Positions 45,466-54,786 of a stretch of 64,000 nt of DNA are shown piece by piece; the stretch's first letter is position 1; the number at the start of each line of letters is the position of its first letter. This stretch comes from UBA668 sp041918155 (GTDB taxonomy: Bacteria; Actinomycetota; Acidimicrobiia; Acidimicrobiales; Ilumatobacteraceae): assembly GCA_041918155.1 (NCBI GenBank), contig JAYRWH010000004.1, forward strand, positions 76,681 to 140,680, read 5' to 3'. The notes below the pieces were generated by a model. The model had not been told where the DNA came from and searched no databases. It saw only the letters and a list, made by a program, of their open reading frames with translations. Both the position numbers and the translations under genes were made by a program.

Positions 45466-46214
45466 GCACCCCCCACACCGCTGGGCTCACCTTCTCCAGC
45501 CCGAAGGTTCAACGACTGCGGCGCCTCTTGGGGCGCCGCAGTGCGCGTTCCGAGGAAGGCGCGTTCGTGGTCGAGGGGCAGGGCCTCATCACCCAGGCCT
45601 GGGAGGCGGGCTGGGAGATCGAGGCCCAGTTCGTCGCCCCGGGCTTCGGCGCGGTCGTGCCCGACGGACTCGTGTTCGACCTCGCGCCGAACGTGATCGA
45701 GCGGGTCGCATCCACCGAGGCACCCCAGCCGGTGCTCGCGGTGGTGCACCAGCGCGCGTCGGTACTGCCTGCCGGCGCCACGTTCGTGGTGGTCGCCGAT
45801 CGCATCGCCGATCCGGGCAACGCCGGCACGATCATCCGCTCGGCCGAGGCCGCCGGTGCCGATGCCGTCGTGTTCACCCCTGGCTCGGTCGACCCGTTCA
45901 ACCCCAAGGTCGTGCGGGCCACGGCCGGCTCGCTGTTCCGGATGCCCGTGGTCGGGGCCGATCTGGCGCACGTGCGGGCCGCCGGCCTGCGCGCCCTGGC
46001 CACGTCCTCGCACCAGGGTTCGGCCTACACGGACACCGACCTCATCTCGCCGGTGGCGATCGTCGTGGGCAACGAGGCCCACGGGGTGCCCGACGATGCG
46101 CCCGTCGACGGCTGGGTGACGATCCCGCACGCCGGCCCGGCGGAGAGCCTCAATGTGGCGATGGCGGCGACCGTGCTCGTATTTGAAGTCGCGCGCCAAC
46201 GACGGCAGCGGTAG
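45462..46214 (+). CDS. SpoU/TrmH-family RNA 2'-O-methyltransferase
   Basis: About 250 residues. SPKVQRLRRLLGRRSARSEEG substrate-binding start; SPOUT domain with ADRIADPGNAGTIIRSAEAAGADAV, VGNEAHGVP and the C-terminal knot IPHAGPAESLNVAMAA. The frame has no ATG, GTG or TTG near the family start; CTG at 45462 makes a CTGA overlap with rplT and is the likely start. Lies between rplT and pheS, a common position for this rRNA methyltransferase. Confidence 0.88.
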   Translation: MSTPHTAGLTFSSPKVQRLRRLLGRRSARSEEGAFVVEGQGLITQAWEAGWEIEAQFVAPGFGAVVPDGLVFDLAPNVIERVASTEAPQPVLAVVHQRASVLPAGATFVVVADRIADPGNAGTIIRSAEAAGADAVVFTPGSVDPFNPKVVRATAGSLFRMPVVGADLAHVRAAGLRALATSSHQGSAYTDTDLISPVAIVVGNEAHGVPDDAPVDGWVTIPHAGPAESLNVAMAATVLVFEVARQRRQR

Positions 46215-46242
46215 TTTCCCCAAGGTTGATCCTGGAAGAGGA

Positions 46243-47250
46243 ATGTCGATGATCGAGCAGATCCGTGCGGCCCGCGATGCCGCCGTCGCGCGCCTTGCCG
46301 CGGCCACGAGCAGCGAGGAGGTGCGCGCCGTCGAGCTGGAAGTGCTCGGCAAGAAGGGCACGCTCACCGACCTCAAGGCGGGGCTCGGCAAGCTCGCCAC
46401 GATCGAGGAGAAGAAGGCGGCCGGCCAGGCCCTCAACGAGGCGACCACGGGAGTCGCGGCCGCGCTGGCTGCCCGCCTGCAGGAGTTCCGCCGCGCCGAG
46501 CGGGCGGTGCAGCTCGAGGTCGAGCGCCTCGACCTCACCGAGGTGCTGCGCAAGCCCGGCCGCGGCCATGCCCACGTCGTCACCCAGGCTTGGCAGCGGC
46601 TGGAGGACGTGTTCGTCGGCCTCGGCTTCCAGGTGGCCGAGGGCCCCGAGGTGGAGTCCGACTGGTACAACTTCGAGGCGCTCAACATGCCCGCTGCCCA
46701 CCCGGCGCGCAGCATGCACGACACGTTCTACGTCGATCACGGCGCCCCGGGCAGCACGGTGTTGCGGACCCACACCTCCCCGGTGCAGATTCGCGTGATG
46801 CAGTCCATCCCACCGCCGATCTACATGGTCATGCCCGGCCGCGTCTTCCGCAACGAGACCACCGACGCAACCCATCTGGCCGTGTTTCACCAGATCGAGG
46901 GGCTGGTCATCGACCGTGGCATCACCCTGGCCGACCTGGCGGGCACGATCGAGGCGTTCACCAAGGCGTTCTTCGGTGAGGGCTTCAGCAGTCGCCTGCG
47001 CCCCAGCTACTTCCCGTTCACCGAGCCGTCGGCCGAGTTCGACATTCGTACTCCCAAGGGCGACTGGCTGGAGCTCGGCGGCTGCGGCATGGTGCACCCC
47101 AACGTGTTGCGCGCCGGCGGCATCGACCCCGAGGAGTTCAGCGGCTTCGCGTTCGGCTTCGGCATCGACCGCATGGCCAAGGAGCGCCACAGCATCAACG
47201 ACGTCCGCGAGATGTACACGAACGACATTCGTTTCCTGGAGCAGTTCTGA
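46243..47250 (+). CDS. pheS: phenylalanyl-tRNA synthetase alpha subunit
   Basis: 335 residues. N-terminal coiled coil, then the class II core: RPSYFPFTEPSAEFDI, FRNETTDATHLAVFHQIEG (motif 2) and FAFGFGIDRMAK (motif 3). An ATG at 46249 is an alternative start with better spacing to GGAAGAGG. Overlaps pheT by one base (TGATG). Confidence 0.96.
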   Translation: MSMIEQIRAARDAAVARLAAATSSEEVRAVELEVLGKKGTLTDLKAGLGKLATIEEKKAAGQALNEATTGVAAALAARLQEFRRAERAVQLEVERLDLTEVLRKPGRGHAHVVTQAWQRLEDVFVGLGFQVAEGPEVESDWYNFEALNMPAAHPARSMHDTFYVDHGAPGSTVLRTHTSPVQIRVMQSIPPPIYMVMPGRVFRNETTDATHLAVFHQIEGLVIDRGITLADLAGTIEAFTKAFFGEGFSSRLRPSYFPFTEPSAEFDIRTPKGDWLELGGCGMVHPNVLRAGGIDPEEFSGFAFGFGIDRMAKERHSINDVREMYTNDIRFLEQF

Positions 47251-49613
47251 TGCGCATCGTGCATTCCTGGCTCAATGACCTGGTGCCCGTCGGTCCAGCT
47301 GACGACACGGTCGTGGAGGCCATCGCCGAGATCATCACCCACCTCGGGCTCGCGGTCGAGGACGTGCACAAGGTCGGCGCAACGGTGCCCGGTGTCATCA
47401 CCGCCAAGGTGCTGCGCACCGAACGGCACCCCGACGCGGCGAAGGTTCACCGGGTGCACGTGGATGCCGGCGACGGTGTCGAGCGCCATGTGTGGTGCGG
47501 CGCGTTCAACATGCACGCCGGGGATGTCATCCCGCTGGCGACGCCCGGCACGGTCATGCCCGATGGTCGGGCGATCGAGCCCAAGCCGATCCTGGGCATC
47601 AGCAGCGACGGCATGCTCTGCAGCGCGCGCGAGTTGGGCCTCGGCGACGACCACAGCGGCATCCTCATCCTCCCCGCCGACACTCCGGTGGGTGTGCCCT
47701 ACGGCGACGCGCTCGGGCTCGGCGAGGAGACCGTCTACGACCTCGACGTCCTGCGCAATCGGCCCGACTGCTACGGCCACCTCGGCGTCGCCCGCGACCT
47801 GGCGGCCAAGCTCGGGCTGTCCCTGACGCCGGCACCGGCCCTGCCTGCAGCGCAGGCACCGGTACGCACCGCCACTGTGGAACTCGTTGACGGTGATCGT
47901 TGCCCGCGCTTCACGAGCGTGGTGTTGAGTGGCATCGAGGTGAAGCCGTCTCCCGAGTGGATCGCCCGCCGGCTGACCGCGGCCGGCATGCGCCCGATCA
48001 ACAATGTCGTCGACGTCAGCAACTACGTGATGCTGGAGACGAACCAGCCGAATCATGCCTACGACTTCGACACGCTCGGCGGCGGCGGGTTCCGAGTGCG
48101 CCTGGCCCGCGAGGGCGAGACGATGATCACGCTCGACGACGTGGAACGCACACTCACCGCGGACGACCTGCTTGTCTGCGATGCCAACGACCGCCCGATC
48201 GGGATCGCCGCGATCATGGGCGGCCAGAACACCGAGATCAGTGACACCACGACCGCGGTTGCGCTGGAGACCGCCTGGTTCGAACCCGCCGGCATCCTCG
48301 CTTCAGCCACTCGCATGGGGATGCGCACCGAGGCCTCGGCTCGCTTCGAGCGCGGCGCCGACCCCTACGGTATCGACCGTTCGACGGCCCGTTTCGTGGA
48401 GCTGCTGCGCCTCACGTGCCCGAACCTGGTCGTGCACAAAGGCGCGGTCGACGGCCGCGACGAGGCCCACCTGCCCGTGCCGCCCACGCTGCGCGTGCGC
48501 GCTGCCCGGGTGAGTGCCCTGCTCGGCAGCGCGTTCACGGCGGGGGAGATCCGTGCGCTCATCGAGCCGATCGGGTTCGTGTGCATCGCGGCCGGTGACG
48601 ATCTGGACATCACCCCGCCGTCGTGGCGACCCGACTGTGTGCTGGAGGTCGACATCGTCGAGGAGGTCGCCCGTCTGTACGGATACGGGCGCCTCGGCAA
48701 GACGGTGCCGAAGTCCACCCAGCCGGGTGGGCTGAGCGGCATGCAGCAGCGCCGCCGCAAGCTGCGCGACGTGTTGCTCGGCCTGGGCATCAGTGAGGCG
48801 ATGCCGCACCCGTTCCTCACTGCCGGGGAGTTGGAGAAGGCCGGCCTGCCCGGCGAGGCGGTGCGCCTCGTGAACCCGCTCGTGGTGGGCGACGACATGC
48901 TGCGCACCTCGCTGCGTCCCGGCCTGCTGAAGGCGATCGCGTTCAACGAGTCGCACCGCCGCCCGGGCGTCTGCCTGTTCGAGATCGGCCATGTGTACCC
49001 ACCGAGTGAGGACGTGCTGCCTGCTGAGTACGAGGCCTTGGGAATCGTGCTCGCGGGTGACGATGCGCCTGCCGCGGTTGCCGTGTGGCGTGAGTTGGCC
49101 TCGGCGATGGGGTGGGGCGCCCGCCTCGACCTGGGGCATGTGCCGGCCGGTCTGCACCCGGCCCGCTCGGCCACGTTGTCGCTCGGCAAAGACGTGATCG
49201 GCGTAGTGGGGGAGGTGCACCCCGATGTGGCGGAGGCCTTTGAAGTTGCCGAGCGGGTGGCGATCCTCGAGCTGAACCTGTCGGTCCTACTCGCGGGCGA
49301 GCCCAAGCCGGCTGCGTGGAAGCCAACGAGCCGCTTCCCTTCCAGCGACCTCGACCTGGCCTTCGTGGTGCCCGAGTCGGTGGCCGCGGAGAAGCTCGAC
49401 AAAGCGGTTCGCCAGGCCGCGGGCAACCTGCTCGTCGACCTGTCGCTGTTCGACGTGTACCGCGGGCAGGGGATGCCCGACGGCAACCGCAGCCTCGCCT
49501 ACCGCCTGCGCCTGCAATCGGCCGAGCGCACGCTCACCGACGACGACGTCGCCCTGGTGCGGGCCAAGGTCGAGGGCGCCACCAAGAAGATGGGCGCCGT
49601 CCTGCGGGGTTGA
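47250..49613 (+). CDS. pheT: phenylalanyl-tRNA synthetase beta subunit
   Basis: 787 residues. N-terminal tRNA-binding EMAP-like domain (ITAKVLRTERHPDAAKVHRV), B3/B4 editing domain, B5 domain with LDITPPSWRPDCVLEVDIVEEVARLYGYG, and a C-terminal ferredoxin-like anticodon domain (FPSSDLDLAFVVPE). Forms the alpha2-beta2 enzyme with PheS. Confidence 0.97.
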   Translation: MRIVHSWLNDLVPVGPADDTVVEAIAEIITHLGLAVEDVHKVGATVPGVITAKVLRTERHPDAAKVHRVHVDAGDGVERHVWCGAFNMHAGDVIPLATPGTVMPDGRAIEPKPILGISSDGMLCSARELGLGDDHSGILILPADTPVGVPYGDALGLGEETVYDLDVLRNRPDCYGHLGVARDLAAKLGLSLTPAPALPAAQAPVRTATVELVDGDRCPRFTSVVLSGIEVKPSPEWIARRLTAAGMRPINNVVDVSNYVMLETNQPNHAYDFDTLGGGGFRVRLAREGETMITLDDVERTLTADDLLVCDANDRPIGIAAIMGGQNTEISDTTTAVALETAWFEPAGILASATRMGMRTEASARFERGADPYGIDRSTARFVELLRLTCPNLVVHKGAVDGRDEAHLPVPPTLRVRAARVSALLGSAFTAGEIRALIEPIGFVCIAAGDDLDITPPSWRPDCVLEVDIVEEVARLYGYGRLGKTVPKSTQPGGLSGMQQRRRKLRDVLLGLGISEAMPHPFLTAGELEKAGLPGEAVRLVNPLVVGDDMLRTSLRPGLLKAIAFNESHRRPGVCLFEIGHVYPPSEDVLPAEYEALGIVLAGDDAPAAVAVWRELASAMGWGARLDLGHVPAGLHPARSATLSLGKDVIGVVGEVHPDVAEAFEVAERVAILELNLSVLLAGEPKPAAWKPTSRFPSSDLDLAFVVPESVAAEKLDKAVRQAAGNLLVDLSLFDVYRGQGMPDGNRSLAYRLRLQSAERTLTDDDVALVRAKVEGATKKMGAVLRG

Positions 49614-49659
49614 TGTCGGGCGGCTGAGGCTTGTCTGTACCTCGCGCGGCCGGGAGGCG

Positions 49660-49665
49660 TACGCT
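49660..49665 (+). promoter_or_regulatory. -10 box, leaderless type, lipoprotein gene
   Basis: TACGCT with 6 bases to the ATG at 49672. Confidence 0.4.
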
Positions 49666-49671
49666 CCGCGT

Positions 49672-50898
49672 ATGACGGCACATCGCGGAGTTCGGTCCAT
49701 CCTGGCGCTGTTGTTGCTGACAGCCTGCGGCAGCGAGGTGTCCAAGGACGGCGGCTCGACCACCGGCACGACGGTGCCGGGCTCGACCTCAGTCACCACC
49801 GACGTGCCGGCCACTTCGGCCGCTCCTACGGACTCGACGGTGCCCGGTGTGTGGGTGCAGCCCACGGCCGCACCGACGCTGTACTTCACCGACGACCGCG
49901 GCACCACCGATGCGCCCCTCTCGGTCGTCACGCGGATGAGCCCCGACGGCACGATCACCGAGCTGTGGAGCGAGATGGGCGAAGTGATGCCCCGTGTGCT
50001 CGACGTGAGCCCTGACGGCACGCGACTCCTGGTGAGCCGGTACAGCTACGCCGAGGGCGTCGTCGGGTTCCACCTGGTGGAGCGCGAGCTGGCCACCGGC
50101 ACCGAGACCGAGATCGCCCAGCGCGACCAGTACCTGGTCGCGAAGTACGCGCTCGACAACAGCGGCGACCTCTTCGTGACGAACACCGTCGACGAGGTCG
50201 ACAGCACTGGGGTGATCACGAAAGAGACCCAGTCCCTCGACCGGATCGCCAACGACGGCACCGAGATCGCCAACCTCGTCACCGTCGAATCCATGGAGAC
50301 GCTGATGTGGCAGCAGGTGATGATGGACGGCGAACTCGCGGTGGTGATCGGCGGTGCCCCGATGACACTCGTCGGCGGTTCCGGTCAGGCGATGCCGGAA
50401 CTGCCCGTGGAAGGGCGGTCGTGCGCCGCGATCCGTCAGGTCACCGACGCGGCGGTGCTAGCGTCGTGCATGGAGCCGAGCGAGGAGTTCGTGTACTTCT
50501 ACCAACTGTGGCTGGTGCCTCTCGACGGCAGCGCCCCGCAGCAGGTCACCAAGGTCGCGAACAACGGCTCGGGTGCCGACTTCGGGGCCGGCGACCTGTG
50601 GACCACCACGAATGGTCGCCAGTTCGTGCAGCGCTACGGCGACTGTGGCGCGGCGTGGGTGGAGGAGCTCCAGGCCGACGGCAGCTCGAGCGCCTCTGAC
50701 GCAGCCGGTGTGATCCTCGGCGTCGATGGCACACGGCTGATCACCGCCTCGAGTGGTTCGTGCGACGGCACCTACGCCACGATCGTGGCCTACGACACGG
50801 CCACGGGGACGAGCACGACCTATCTCGCCCCGCCCGACGCGACCGACGACCATCCGTACGGCGCGAACGCGTTCGACATCCTGGCGCTCGTGCGCTGA
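49672..50898 (+). CDS. predicted lipoprotein with TolB-like beta-propeller repeats
   Basis: 408 residues. Signal peptide with lipobox LTAC (Cys about residue 20), then a Thr/Ser/Pro linker. The body has repeated strands such as MSPDGTITELWSEMG and VSPDGTRLLVSRYSY, like WD40/TolB-type propellers. Anchored outside the membrane; ligand unknown. Own transcription unit, closed by a strong hairpin. Confidence 0.75.
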   Translation: MTAHRGVRSILALLLLTACGSEVSKDGGSTTGTTVPGSTSVTTDVPATSAAPTDSTVPGVWVQPTAAPTLYFTDDRGTTDAPLSVVTRMSPDGTITELWSEMGEVMPRVLDVSPDGTRLLVSRYSYAEGVVGFHLVERELATGTETEIAQRDQYLVAKYALDNSGDLFVTNTVDEVDSTGVITKETQSLDRIANDGTEIANLVTVESMETLMWQQVMMDGELAVVIGGAPMTLVGGSGQAMPELPVEGRSCAAIRQVTDAAVLASCMEPSEEFVYFYQLWLVPLDGSAPQQVTKVANNGSGADFGAGDLWTTTNGRQFVQRYGDCGAAWVEELQADGSSSASDAAGVILGVDGTRLITASSGSCDGTYATIVAYDTATGTSTTYLAPPDATDDHPYGANAFDILALVR

Positions 50899-50919
50899 CC
50901 ACCGTCGTCGGTCAATGTC

Positions 50920-50954
50920 GGCGTTGCGGCGGGCCCCTGGCCCGCCTGAACGCC
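50920..50954. terminator. bidirectional hairpin between convergent genes
   Basis: GGCGTT and AACGCC form the outer stem (50920-50925, 50949-50954) and GGCGGGCC pairs with GGCCCGCC inside, around a 3-base loop. It sits between the lipoprotein stop and the AlgH stop. Confidence 0.75.
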
Positions 50955-50968
50955 AACTTGCGGTGGAC

Positions 50969-51556
50969 TCAGTTGGAGCTGAGGTCGTCGGGGGCGTTGG
51001 CCAGCCAGGCCACGCGACCGCCCTGGCGGCGCACCACTCGGCGCCACAGACCGTCGGGGTCAGGGCAGAACACGTCGTCGGTTTCGCTGGGCAACACCAT
51101 CCAGGCGCCCTCGGCGAGCTCAACGTCGAGCTGGCCTGGCCCCCAGCCGGAGTAACCGCGGAACACCCGCAGCGCGAGTACGCCTTCGGCGACCTCGGAG
51201 GGGTCGAGCAGGAGGTCGATCGAGCCGAGCCCGCCGACCACCTGGCTCCAGGCTCCGTCGATCGGGCCGCGCAGACGGGCAAGGGCGATCAGTGCATCGA
51301 GTTCCACGGGTCCGCCCTGGAACAGCGAGCGCGGCGGGACGAGATACGGGGTCCAGGCGGCGAGTTGGTCGGGAGGGTCCTCCTCGCGTGGCCGGTTGAG
51401 CACCACGCCGACGGCCCCGGTGGTGGTATGTTCGAGTACGTACACGACCGTGCGGTCGAAGTTCGGGTCGACGAGCGGGGGAGTGGCGACGAGCAAGGAC
51501 CCCTTGCAGGATCCATGGGGATGCCCGGTTGCGCTCACGGCTCCATTGTGGCGCAT
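50969..51556 (-). CDS. YqgE/AlgH family protein
   Basis: 195 residues from ATG 51556. GSLLVATPPLVDPNFDRTVVYVLEH, GVVLNRP, FQGGPVE and FRGYSGWGPGQLDVELAEGAW are the family motifs. Function unknown despite wide conservation. No membrane segment. Confidence 0.9.
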   Translation of the reverse strand: MRHNGAVSATGHPHGSCKGSLLVATPPLVDPNFDRTVVYVLEHTTTGAVGVVLNRPREEDPPDQLAAWTPYLVPPRSLFQGGPVELDALIALARLRGPIDGAWSQVVGGLGSIDLLLDPSEVAEGVLALRVFRGYSGWGPGQLDVELAEGAWMVLPSETDDVFCPDPDGLWRRVVRRQGGRVAWLANAPDDLSSN

Positions 51557-51652
51557 CGGTCCAACAGGCGCCTTCACCGTCGTTCGTGCCCCACGGCGGC
51601 GTCCGCCGATGGCGGTCAGGCCGCGACAGGAACGGACGGATGTGCACCAGCA

Positions 51653-51681
51653 TTGCATGAGCATGCAGCGCGGTGTATAGT
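51653..51681 (+). promoter_or_regulatory. argC promoter, leaderless
   Basis: TTGCAT (51653-51658), 17-base spacer, TATAGT (51676-51681). Only 8 bases separate the -10 from the argC ATG at 51690, so the transcript should be leaderless. Confidence 0.7.
51654..51667 (+). promoter_or_regulatory. candidate ArgR operator upstream of argC
   Basis: Perfect palindrome TGCATGAGCATGCA covering the -35 hexamer, so a bound repressor would block RNA polymerase. Same TGCATGnnCATGCA form as the site at carA. Confidence 0.7.
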
Positions 51682-51689
51682 CATGCGTC

Positions 51690-52718
51690 ATGGTTCGAGT
51701 CGGCATCATCGGCGCATCGGGGTTCACCGGGGCAGAGCTCCTTCGCCTCGTGGCGCAACACCCCGAGATGGAAATGGTCTACGCCACCGGCGACTCCCAG
51801 GCGGGCAGCCGCGCCGCCGATCTCTACCCGAGCCTCGCGGCCAAGTACCCGAACCTCGTGTTCGCCGAGTTCGACGCGGCGCAGGCCGAGGGCCTCGATC
51901 TGGTGTTCCTCGGCCTGCCCCACGAGGCGAGCATGGCCATGGCCCCCCAGTTGGTGGGCAAAGTGGGCTGCGTCGTCGACCTGTCGGCCGCGTACCGGTT
52001 GAAGGACGCCTCGCTGTACCCCCGCTGGTACGGCTTCACCCACGACCAGCCGGCGCTGCTGGCCGAGGCCGTGTTCGGCCTGCCGGAACTGCACCGTCAG
52101 GCGCTCGTGGGCGCCCGCATCGTGGCCACCCCTGGCTGCCATGTCACCGCCGCCACGCTGGCGTTGGCGCCGCTCGTGTGCGCCGGGCTGATCGAGACCA
52201 CCGGTGTCGTGGTGAACAGCATCACCGGGGTCAGCGGCGCGGGCCGGGCCCCCAAGCACGCCAACAGCTTCTGCACCGTCGATGAAGACGTGAATGCGTA
52301 CGGCCTGCTCGACCACCGGCATACGCCCGAGATCGAGCAGGAAGTGGGCGCGCAGGTGTTGTTCACCCCACACCTCGCACCGATGAACCGCGGCATCCTG
52401 GCGACGTGTTACGCGAAGCCCGTCGCGTCGGCGGTGGCGGAGATGTCCACCGACTCGCTGATCGAGGCGCTCGCCGCGGCCTACGCCGATGAACCCTTCA
52501 TCGTGGTCGGCCGGAACTCGCCGTCCACCAAGGCCACCCTCGGCAGCAACGCCGCACACCTCACCGCTCGGTACGACGAGCGCACGGGCACCGTGTTGGT
52601 GCTGAGCGCCATCGACAACCTCGCCAAGGGCGCGTCGGGCGGAGCGCTGCAGGCCGCGAACGTCGCCCTCGGCCTACCGGAGACGGCCGGCCTCTCCTCG
52701 ATCGGTCTGTTCCCGTGA
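51690..52718 (+). CDS. argC: N-acetyl-gamma-glutamyl-phosphate reductase
   Basis: 342 residues. NADPH site VGIIGASGFTGAELLRL at the N-terminus and catalytic cysteine in ATPGCHVTAATLAL. Third step of arginine synthesis. First gene of argC-argB-argD-argF-argR-argH; argJ, which follows argC in most Actinobacteria, is absent. Confidence 0.96.
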   Translation: MVRVGIIGASGFTGAELLRLVAQHPEMEMVYATGDSQAGSRAADLYPSLAAKYPNLVFAEFDAAQAEGLDLVFLGLPHEASMAMAPQLVGKVGCVVDLSAAYRLKDASLYPRWYGFTHDQPALLAEAVFGLPELHRQALVGARIVATPGCHVTAATLALAPLVCAGLIETTGVVVNSITGVSGAGRAPKHANSFCTVDEDVNAYGLLDHRHTPEIEQEVGAQVLFTPHLAPMNRGILATCYAKPVASAVAEMSTDSLIEALAAAYADEPFIVVGRNSPSTKATLGSNAAHLTARYDERTGTVLVLSAIDNLAKGASGGALQAANVALGLPETAGLSSIGLFP

Positions 52719-53578
52719 GTGCCCCCTCTCCCCAGTCCACCGCCGACGTCCTCGTCCACGCCCTGCCGTACATCCGCCGCTTCGCCGGCCAAGTGGTGGT
52801 CGTGAAATACGGCGGGAACGCGCTCGCCGGCGCCAGCGACGACGACGCCCTCGGCCTGTTCGCGCAGGACATCGTGCTGATGCACCAGGTGGGCATGCGC
52901 CCCGTCGTGGTGCACGGTGGTGGCCCGCAGATCAGCGACCTGATGCAGCGTCTCGGCAAGGTCACCGAGTTCCGCGACGGCCTGCGCGTCACCGACGCGG
53001 AGACGGTCGAGATCGCGCGCATGGTGTTGGTGGGGCAGGTGAATCCGCAGCTCGTGTCGGCGATCAATGTGCACGGCCCGCTCGCGGTAGGCGTCAGCGG
53101 CGGCGACGCGGGCCTCATCAAGGCGAGCGCTCGCGACCCTGAGTTGGGCTTCGTCGGCGACGTGGACGCGGTGAATCCGACGATCCTCAACGGGCTCATT
53201 GCCGAGGGGTTCATCCCCGTGGTCGCCACGATCGGTACCGACGCTGCGGGCCAGGCCTACAACATCAACGCGGACACGGTGGCCGGTGCGATCGCCGAGT
53301 CGCTCGGCGCCGAGAAGCTGGTGTACCTCACCGACATCGAGGGCCTGCGCCGCGTGGTCGACGACCCCGCGAGCATCATCCGCCAGACGACCTGTGACGA
53401 GCTCGACGCGCTTACCGCGGACGGCACGATCGCCGGCGGGATGATCCCGAAAGTGGAGAGCTGTGTGCACGCGGTGCGCGGCGGTGTCCGCCGGGCGCAC
53501 ATCCTCGACGGGCGCATCCCGCACGTGTTGCTGCTGGAGATCTTCACCGACGAGGGGATCGGAACGATGGTGCAATGA
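52715..53578 (+). CDS. argB: N-acetylglutamate kinase
   Basis: 287 residues. VVVKYGGNAL and VVHGGGPQISDLMQRLGK are the ATP and substrate loops; GFVGDVDAVNP and YLTDIEGL follow. Phosphorylates N-acetylglutamate, usually the arginine-inhibited step. GTGA overlap with argC. Confidence 0.96.
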   Translation: MSAPSPQSTADVLVHALPYIRRFAGQVVVVKYGGNALAGASDDDALGLFAQDIVLMHQVGMRPVVVHGGGPQISDLMQRLGKVTEFRDGLRVTDAETVEIARMVLVGQVNPQLVSAINVHGPLAVGVSGGDAGLIKASARDPELGFVGDVDAVNPTILNGLIAEGFIPVVATIGTDAAGQAYNINADTVAGAIAESLGAEKLVYLTDIEGLRRVVDDPASIIRQTTCDELDALTADGTIAGGMIPKVESCVHAVRGGVRRAHILDGRIPHVLLLEIFTDEGIGTMVQ

Positions 53579-54786
53579 GCGCTCACGCCTTCGATACGCA
53601 AGGGTTGGAGTACTGCCCCTTCATGCCGGTCTTCGGGGCGCCGCAGGTGATGTTCGCCCGCGGCAAGGGCACCGAGCTGTGGGACACCGACGGCAAGCGC
53701 TACCTCGACTTCCTGTGTGGGCTCGCGGTCACCTCGCTCGGGCACTCGCACCCGGTGGTGGCCGAAGCGATCAGCCGCCAGGCCAACGAGTTGCTCCACG
53801 TCAGCAACCTGTTCGCCAACCCGCGGGCGCTCGCTGCGGCGCTCGCGATCAATACGCTGCTGCTGGAGACCACGGGTCACGAGGGCCAGGTGTTCTTCTG
53901 CAACAGCGGCGCGGAGGCCAACGAGACCGCGCTGAAGTTGGCCCGCAAGTTCGGCGGCCGCGGCCGCCACGCCGTGATCAGTGCGTACGGCAGCTTCCAC
54001 GGGCGCACGCTGGCGACCCTCGCCGCGACCGGCCAGCCGGCCAAGCACGAGCCCTTCCACCCGATGCCCGACGGTTTCCGTCACGCAGCGTTCAACGACA
54101 TCGACGCGCTGGAGGCGGCGATCGACCCTACGGTCGCCGCCGTGTTGCTCGAGCCGGTGCAGGGCGAGGGCGGCGTAGTCCCCGCCGACGTGCGGTACCT
54201 ACGCGACGTGCGAGCGCTGTGCGACGAGCGCGGCCTGCTGCTCATGATGGACGAGGTGCAGACCGGCTACGGCCGCACCGGTGAGTGGTTCGGCTTCCAG
54301 CACGCGGGCGTGATCCCGGATGTCGTGACGATGGCCAAGGCGATGGGCAATGGCTTCCCGGTCGGCGCCTGCTGGGCCAAGCGCGAGATCGCCGGGGTGT
54401 TCAAGCCGGGCGATCACGGCAGCACCTACAGCGGCACGGCCATCGCCACCGCCGTGGTGAGCGCGGTGCTCGCCGAGTTGCGTCGCATCGACGCGCCGCG
54501 CCTGGCTCGCGAGCGCGGCGCCGAACTCTCGACCAAGCTCGCTGATGTGCCTGGCGTCGCCAGCGTGCGCGGCACCGGCCTGTTGCTCGCGGTCGAACTC
54601 GACGTGGCCAGGCTCGGTGGCGTCGACGCCAAAGCCGTGTACAGCGGCCTGTTGGAACGCGGCATCGTCACCAACGCCGTCACCGCCACCGCGCTGCGGC
54701 TGGCACCCCCCTACACCGTCAGCAGCGCCGAGATCGACGAAGCAGTCGCCGCCCTCACCGCTGTCCTCCAGGAGATCCTCCAGTGA
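53575..54786 (+). CDS. argD: acetylornithine aminotransferase
   Basis: 403 residues, class III PLP aminotransferase. FFCNSGAEANETALKLARK, SFHGRTLATLAATG, LLMMDEVQTGYGRTG and the PLP lysine in VTMAKAMGNGFPVGA. Overlaps argB and argF by 4 bases. Confidence 0.96.
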   Translation: MSAHAFDTQGLEYCPFMPVFGAPQVMFARGKGTELWDTDGKRYLDFLCGLAVTSLGHSHPVVAEAISRQANELLHVSNLFANPRALAAALAINTLLLETTGHEGQVFFCNSGAEANETALKLARKFGGRGRHAVISAYGSFHGRTLATLAATGQPAKHEPFHPMPDGFRHAAFNDIDALEAAIDPTVAAVLLEPVQGEGGVVPADVRYLRDVRALCDERGLLLMMDEVQTGYGRTGEWFGFQHAGVIPDVVTMAKAMGNGFPVGACWAKREIAGVFKPGDHGSTYSGTAIATAVVSAVLAELRRIDAPRLARERGAELSTKLADVPGVASVRGTGLLLAVELDVARLGGVDAKAVYSGLLERGIVTNAVTATALRLAPPYTVSSAEIDEAVAALTAVLQEILQ